A stretch of DNA of 64,000 nucleotides from MFD04716-140 sp963703125 (GTDB taxonomy: Bacteria; Bacteroidota; Bacteroidia; Flavobacteriales; Flavobacteriaceae): positions 2,046,001-2,110,000 of the forward strand of contig OY969790.1 of the NCBI GenBank assembly GCA_963703125.1. The letters are read 5' to 3'. The position numbers were made by a program, and so were the translations under genes. The notes below the pieces were generated by a model, which searched no databases, was not told the DNA's origin, and was given only the letters and a program-made list of their open reading frames with translations. This document shows, one piece after another, positions 59,526 to 64,000 of the stretch; position 1 is the stretch's first letter; each line of letters begins with the position of its first letter.

Positions 59526-60212
59526 ATGGAGCACTTATTGCAGTCTGTTAAGATTGATATTAACGACAAGATCTATATTAAAGATCCAGAGACTTCTGAT
59601 TTGGGTAAACGCATTGTTCAGGAGAGTATTTTGATGATTGATGAAATGGGTTTCGAGAACTTTACATTTAAGAAACTAGGTCTTAAAATAGGGAGTAACG
59701 AAAGTTCAATATATCGATACTTTGAAAATAAGCATAAACTTCTTCTATACTTGGCCTCATGGTATTGGGGATGGTTGGAGTATCAATTGGTGTTCTCGAC
59801 CAACAGTATTTCCAATGCGACCATGAAGTTGAAAAAAGCCATAGAGATTGTGGCCAAAACGGTTGAAGAGGACTCTTCTTTTTCTCATATTAATGAGGTG
59901 CTCTTAAATAAGATCGTGATCAATGAATACTCCAAATCATACCTGACCAAAGAGGTCGATGCCGAGAATAAAGATGGCTATTTTGTAATCTATAAGAGAA
60001 TGGTCAATCGATTGAGCACAATGATCGCCGCAGTGGATCCCGAATACAGTTATCCTTCAAGTTTGGCAAGCACGGTTCTTGAAGGTTCGCTGCACCAACT
60101 TTTTCTAAGAGATCATTTTACCTCGTTGACCGATTGCCGGGAGAATGATGATTCCATTCAATATTTTACATTGTTGGTTTTCAATTCCCTAAACACAAGC
60201 AAGCATGGCTAA
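59526..60212 (+). CDS. TetR/AcrR family transcriptional regulator
   Basis: A 228-residue regulator. Residues about 25-72 hold the helix-turn-helix: ILMIDEMGFENFTFKKLGLK then NESSIYRYFENKHKLLLYLA, the classic TetR recognition helix and following Tyr-Phe. The C-terminal 150 residues form the ligand-binding and dimer part. It is the first gene of the exporter operon and overlaps the ABC transporter gene by 8 bases, so it probably represses this operon until an inducer binds. The palindromes upstream fit self-regulation. Confidence 0.9.
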   Translation: MEHLLQSVKIDINDKIYIKDPETSDLGKRIVQESILMIDEMGFENFTFKKLGLKIGSNESSIYRYFENKHKLLLYLASWYWGWLEYQLVFSTNSISNATMKLKKAIEIVAKTVEEDSSFSHINEVLLNKIVINEYSKSYLTKEVDAENKDGYFVIYKRMVNRLSTMIAAVDPEYSYPSSLASTVLEGSLHQLFLRDHFTSLTDCRENDDSIQYFTLLVFNSLNTSKHG

Positions 60213-61869
60213 AAATGTTTTGACCGCTTGGCAGCGGTTAATAGGTCTGTTGAAACTCGATAAAAGAGATGTTCTGCAGACCTTTTATTATGCGATATTC
60301 GCTGGGTTGGTTAATCTTTCTTTGCCTTTGGGTATTCAGGCTATTATCAATTTGATACATGGAGCTCAGATTAGTACCTCATGGATTATTTTAGTGGTCT
60401 TGGTAACTGGTGGCGTAGCCTTCGGAGGCCTATTGCAATTGATGCAGATACGAATCATTGAGAACATGCAGCAGAAGATATTCACGCGAGCATCTTTTGA
60501 GTTTACCTATCGCTTTCCTAAAATAAAAATGAGCGAATTGCGCGATTATTACCCGCCTGAACTTGCAAACCGTTTCTTTGATATACTTAACGTACAAAAG
60601 GGACTTTCAAAACTGTTGTTGGATTTTCCTGCATCGTTGCTGCAAATTGTTTTTGGGTTATTACTGCTTTCTTTCTACCATCCGTTCTTTATCATCTATG
60701 GTATCCTATTGCTGCTTTTAATCTATGTGGTTTTTAAGTTCACGATTCAAAAAGGACTCGATACCAGCCTTGACGAATCGAAACAAAAATATAAGGTTGC
60801 CCACTGGATACAAGAAGTGGCAAGATCTTTGGTCAGTTTTAAGCTTTCTGCTAAAACAAGCCTGGCGGTCGATAAGAACGATGCCCTGGTAACAGAATAT
60901 CTAATGGCACGAGAGGGGCATTTTCGTATTCTGGTCATACAGTTTTTACAAATGATCGGTTTTAAGGTTTTGGTAACCGCAGGCTTGCTATTGATTGGCG
61001 GCTTGTTGGTCTTGAACCAAGAAATGAACATCGGCCAGTTTGTGGCGGCCGAAATCATTATTCTCTTAGTGATTACGTCAGTTGAAAAATTGATTCGTGG
61101 ACTTGAGACCTTTTACGATTTATTGACATCTTTAGAAAAACTAGGGCAGGTTGTTGACAAAGAACTTGAAGATCAAGGGGGCGAAACTCCGTTATTGGCA
61201 GAAGAAAATTTTAATCTAGAACTGAACCATGTCTCTTTTAAGGTAAAAGGCAGGGAAAATCTTATTGAAGATATATCGTTACAGATTCTTCCGAAAAGCA
61301 GCCAATTAATCGTGGGTGCGAACGGTTCGGGCAAGTCTACTTTATTACGATTGATTTCAGGACTCATTGAGCCTAGTGAAGGCAATATTTATGTTAACAA
61401 TTATTCGCTGCAAGGATTAAATGCAAACCACTATCGCTCATTTTTGGGACAATCGTTGACCGAAGAAACTCCATTTGAAGGCACTATTTTAGAGAACATC
61501 ACTTTCGGTGATACTTCAATATCTCAAAAAGATCTGTATTGGGCCCTGGAAAATGTGGGATTACTAAAGTTTGTGAAAGAGCAACCAAAAGGATTGAACG
61601 CCATGCTATATCCCGAAGGGCAACAAATACCGTATACCATTGCGAAAAAAATTATTTTGGCGCGAAGCATTGTACGTAAACCAAAACTATTGATACTCAA
61701 AGATCCGCTGAACCAATTCGACGAAATCGAGGCCTTGCGTATCATGAACTTTTTAATTGACAAAAATAATCCATGGGCACTGGTCGTAGCAAGCCAAGAT
61801 CCAAAATGGGTAGTCCGTTGTGAAAGAATAATTACTATGGAAAAAGGTAAAATAGCTTCAATAAACTAA
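60205..61869 (+). CDS. ABC exporter (membrane plus ATP-binding domain) with degenerate ATPase site
   Basis: A 554-residue half transporter of type I secretion/multidrug build. Residues 20-310 have about six membrane segments (for example YAIFAGLVNLSLPLGIQAI; LLQIVFGLLLLSFYHPFFII in part). The nucleotide-binding domain follows: Walker A GANGSGKST at 371-379 is intact. The signature LSGGQ is replaced by IPYTI at 475-479; the Walker B Asp is Lys499 and the catalytic Glu is Asp500 (LLILKDPLNQFD); the H-loop His is Gln531 (VASQDP). ATP binding is possible, normal hydrolysis is not expected. No C39 peptidase domain is present. HlyD and TolC genes follow. Confidence 0.88.
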   Translation: MAKNVLTAWQRLIGLLKLDKRDVLQTFYYAIFAGLVNLSLPLGIQAIINLIHGAQISTSWIILVVLVTGGVAFGGLLQLMQIRIIENMQQKIFTRASFEFTYRFPKIKMSELRDYYPPELANRFFDILNVQKGLSKLLLDFPASLLQIVFGLLLLSFYHPFFIIYGILLLLLIYVVFKFTIQKGLDTSLDESKQKYKVAHWIQEVARSLVSFKLSAKTSLAVDKNDALVTEYLMAREGHFRILVIQFLQMIGFKVLVTAGLLLIGGLLVLNQEMNIGQFVAAEIIILLVITSVEKLIRGLETFYDLLTSLEKLGQVVDKELEDQGGETPLLAEENFNLELNHVSFKVKGRENLIEDISLQILPKSSQLIVGANGSGKSTLLRLISGLIEPSEGNIYVNNYSLQGLNANHYRSFLGQSLTEETPFEGTILENITFGDTSISQKDLYWALENVGLLKFVKEQPKGLNAMLYPEGQQIPYTIAKKIILARSIVRKPKLLILKDPLNQFDEIEALRIMNFLIDKNNPWALVVASQDPKWVVRCERIITMEKGKIASIN

Positions 61870-61875
61870 GTAGTT

Positions 61876-63225
61876 ATGCTGAATATTTCTAAAAATCCAA
61901 TAAACAAGACTGTACATTTGACCGGTTTCAAATCTACCGACAAGGTATTCCATAAAAGACATTACAAGCGCTTTAATCAGTTCTTATTGGGGTCGGCGAT
62001 TTTTGGTATTATCATACTTTTTTTACCATGGACGCAAAACATTCGTGGTACAGGATATTTGACCACATTAAAACCCGACCAGCGACCACAGACCATTCAA
62101 TCGCCAATTCCTGGTCGCATTGAAAAATGGTTTGTGCAAGAGGGAGATTTTGTACAGAAAGGAGATACTATTCTCTTCATTTCAGAAATAAAGAATGAGT
62201 ATTTTGATCCAAAATTAGTAGAGCGTACAGGGCAACAGATTAAGGCGAAAACCATGTCGGTCGAGTCTTATCAAGGCAAAGTAAAGGCTTTGAACAGTCA
62301 GATCAGTGCCTTGGCCAATGAGAGAAGTCTAAAACTAGAGCAGGCGAAGAACAAACTAATTCAGTCACGCCTTAAGGTGCAGAGCGATAGTATTGACCTA
62401 GAAGCTGCAAAGACCAATATCAGTATTGCCGAACGCCAGTTCAGCCGCACCACACAGTTAAAAGAAGAAGGTTTAAAAGCGGTGACCGACGTTGAAGAGA
62501 AGCGATTAAAGCTTCAAGAAACACAGGCCAAACTGATATCGCAAGAAAACAAATTGTTGGCCGCAAAGAACGAGGTGCTGAATGCCGAGATGGAAATCAA
62601 TAGGGTACAAGCCGAATATACCGATAAGATTTCAAAGGCCCAGAGCGATATGTATACGGCCCAATCAAGCCAGTTCGATTCTGAAGCACAGGTTACCAAG
62701 CTCGAAAACGAATATACCAACTACGAAATGCGAAATGACATGTATTACATTCGCGCGCCGCAGAGTGGTTATATCAACAAAGCCCTGCAAGGTGGCCTTG
62801 GCGAAACCTTTAAAGAGGGCGACCGTTTGGTGGGTATCATGCCCGCTGAATATGATATGGCGGTAGAAACCTTTGTTGCTCCTTTAGATATTCCACTGGT
62901 GCATATAGGCGAGAAGGTGCGTATTCAATTTGATGGTTGGCCGGCCATTGTATTTTCGGGTTGGCCAAACGCATCTTATGGAACATATGGTGGAAAAGTA
63001 GTTGCCGTGGAAACCTTTATAAGTGATAATGGAAAATATAGGGTGCTCTTAGCGCCTGATCCAGAGGAGCAAGAATGGCCAAAAGATATACGTGTAGGAT
63101 CGGGGGCCAATACCATCGCCTTATTAGAAGATGTACCTATTTGGTATGAGCTTTGGCGACAGTTGAACGGTTTCCCCCCAAATTATTATCAACCTGTAAA
63201 ACAAACGGCACAAGCAAAAAAGTGA
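61876..63225 (+). CDS. HlyD family membrane fusion (adaptor) protein
   Basis: A 449-residue periplasmic adaptor that links the inner-membrane exporter to TolC. One membrane helix at about 37-54 (FLLGSAIFGIIILFLPW), a biotinyl-lipoyl-like half motif (TIQSPIPGRIEKWFVQEGDF) near 72-91, a long coiled-coil hairpin (about 115-285, with many Lys/Glu/Gln), the second lipoyl half (RAPQSGYINKALQGG near 295) and a beta-barrel/C-terminal region with VRIQFDGWPAIVFSGWPN near 350. It starts 7 bases after the ABC gene. Domain order is standard. Confidence 0.92.
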   Translation: MLNISKNPINKTVHLTGFKSTDKVFHKRHYKRFNQFLLGSAIFGIIILFLPWTQNIRGTGYLTTLKPDQRPQTIQSPIPGRIEKWFVQEGDFVQKGDTILFISEIKNEYFDPKLVERTGQQIKAKTMSVESYQGKVKALNSQISALANERSLKLEQAKNKLIQSRLKVQSDSIDLEAAKTNISIAERQFSRTTQLKEEGLKAVTDVEEKRLKLQETQAKLISQENKLLAAKNEVLNAEMEINRVQAEYTDKISKAQSDMYTAQSSQFDSEAQVTKLENEYTNYEMRNDMYYIRAPQSGYINKALQGGLGETFKEGDRLVGIMPAEYDMAVETFVAPLDIPLVHIGEKVRIQFDGWPAIVFSGWPNASYGTYGGKVVAVETFISDNGKYRVLLAPDPEEQEWPKDIRVGSGANTIALLEDVPIWYELWRQLNGFPPNYYQPVKQTAQAKK

Positions 63226-63292
63226 TGAATCAAAGCGGCTTCTCTTGTGGTAAGAAGGGATTGAGGGAGGTATCAAGCTATACTTTTTATTT

Positions 63293-64000
63293 ATGAAAAA
63301 GTATATTCAATACATATTCATCCTACTGATTTCGGTGACAAATGCACAGGAGTCAGATACTTTAATGCTTAATTTTAGGGAGTATCTAGGTTTTGTAAAA
63401 AAGTACCATCCTATTGCAAAACAGGCCGAGCTGAACATTGATATGGGGCAAGCTAATTTGATGCGTTCCCGTGGCGGTTTCGACCCAAAAATTGAAGTGG
63501 ATTACGACCGGAAAGAGTTTAAAGGTACCGAATATTATAATCGTTTGAATGCCACGTTTAAGATTCCGACTTGGTATGGTATTGAATTAAAGGGAAATCT
63601 ACAGCAGAATGATGGCGATTACTTGAACCCTGCCGAAAGTGTACCCACCGATGGCTTATATAGTGCAGGTGTCTCAATGTCGATAGGTCAGGGCTTTTGG
63701 ATGAATGAACGCATGGCCACATTGAAGCAGGCCAAGTTTTTTAGAGAGCAGACTAAGGCCGATCGAGACCTGTTGCTCAACCAAATTTTATTCAAGGCCG
63801 CCTTGGCTTATTTCGATTGGCTGCAGGCATATCAAGACAGTCAAATCTTCAATAACTTTTTAACCAATGCACAAGATCGATTTGAGGGGGTAAAAACAAG
63901 TGCTTCATTGGGTGAGATTTCTGCTATTGATACGCTTGAGGCTAAAATTGCAGTACAAGATCGTGCACTTAGTTTAGAACAGGCAAAAGTAAGGCTGATG
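63293..64000 (+). CDS. TolC family outer-membrane channel protein, C-terminus cut by window edge
   Basis: The first 236 residues of an outer-membrane efflux protein. Signal peptide MKKYIQYIFILLISVTNAQ precedes long helices with repeated charged/hydrophobic spacing (NFREYLGFVKKYHPIAKQAE; QAELNIDMGQANLMRSRGGF), the TolC/OEP opening pattern, and SAIDTLEAKIAVQDRALSLE as the next helix pair. Full members are about 450-500 residues. It completes the TetR-ABC-HlyD-TolC export operon. Confidence 0.88.
   Translation, partial: MKKYIQYIFILLISVTNAQESDTLMLNFREYLGFVKKYHPIAKQAELNIDMGQANLMRSRGGFDPKIEVDYDRKEFKGTEYYNRLNATFKIPTWYGIELKGNLQQNDGDYLNPAESVPTDGLYSAGVSMSIGQGFWMNERMATLKQAKFFREQTKADRDLLLNQILFKAALAYFDWLQAYQDSQIFNNFLTNAQDRFEGVKTSASLGEISAIDTLEAKIAVQDRALSLEQAKVRLM

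Noticed and set aside
1..64000. CRISPR arrays, tRNA or rRNA genes, insertion sequences and prophage genes
   Set aside because: Looked for repeats with regular spacing, tRNA-like T-arm motifs, transposases and phage structural genes; none seen.

Overview
The window comes from a member of the Bacteroidetes, almost certainly a gliding-type marine Flavobacteriaceae. The evidence is the gliding genes gldE and gldD behind ssb, two TonB-dependent receptors, several Bacteroidetes families (DUF4270, DUF4301, DUF4199, DUF3127), atpD-atpC split off from the rest of the ATP synthase genes, an L21 protein with an added C-terminal domain, few Shine-Dalgarno-like sites, and many promoter elements of the Bacteroidetes type (TAnnTTTG near -7, sometimes TTG near -33). 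Most of the window is conserved core genome. I see no tRNA, rRNA, CRISPR array, insertion sequence or prophage.

Layout. 1-12.2 kb: panC (cut by the window edge), a half-length glycogen synthase, a DUF4270 lipoprotein, glmS, a TonB receptor with an SGNH hydrolase lipoprotein, then atpD-atpC. 12.2-14.6 kb (minus): an acetyltransferase and an M61 peptidase. 14.6-21.6 kb: a biotin block, bioF - DUF2007 - bioD - bioA - ketoacyl synthase - bioB, then a cupin_8 protein. 21.6-24.3 kb (minus): recX, RNase E/G, a 29-residue very basic protein and HU. 24.4-27.9 kb: mutY (frameshifted), ssb, gldE, gldD. 28-30.2 kb: small membrane or lipoprotein genes, then rplU-rpmA.

30.2-37.0 kb looks like an accessory insert: wide non-coding gaps, a high-G+C alpha/beta hydrolase with a membrane tail, a membrane-anchored winged-helix regulator, an S41 protease-like lipoprotein and a secreted orphan. 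37.0-42.1 kb: ahcY, a phosphopantetheinyl transferase, and a probable vitamin salvage operon (thiamine-binding protein, PnuC-type transporter, NadR-like ATPase, DUF4301). 42.2-47.4 kb: two tandem secreted PepSY-like proteins beside a complete four-step phosphorelay (hybrid kinase with REC and HPt, NtrC-type sigma-54 activator). 47.5-51.7 kb: a TPP riboswitch in front of a TonB receptor, an oxidoreductase and a TIM-barrel-like protein. 51.7-59.4 kb: a degenerate Rieske lipoprotein, greA-HIT, an orphan histidine kinase, a flavin reductase, DUF3127, aat, and DNA alkylation repair genes. 59.5-64 kb: a TetR - ABC exporter - HlyD - TolC cluster, cut by the window edge.

The observations most worth following are the ABC exporter, whose nucleotide-binding domain keeps Walker A but has lost the signature, Walker B, catalytic Glu and H-loop residues; the mutY frameshift; the phosphorelay/PepSY module; the split thiamine salvage genes; and the accessory insert.
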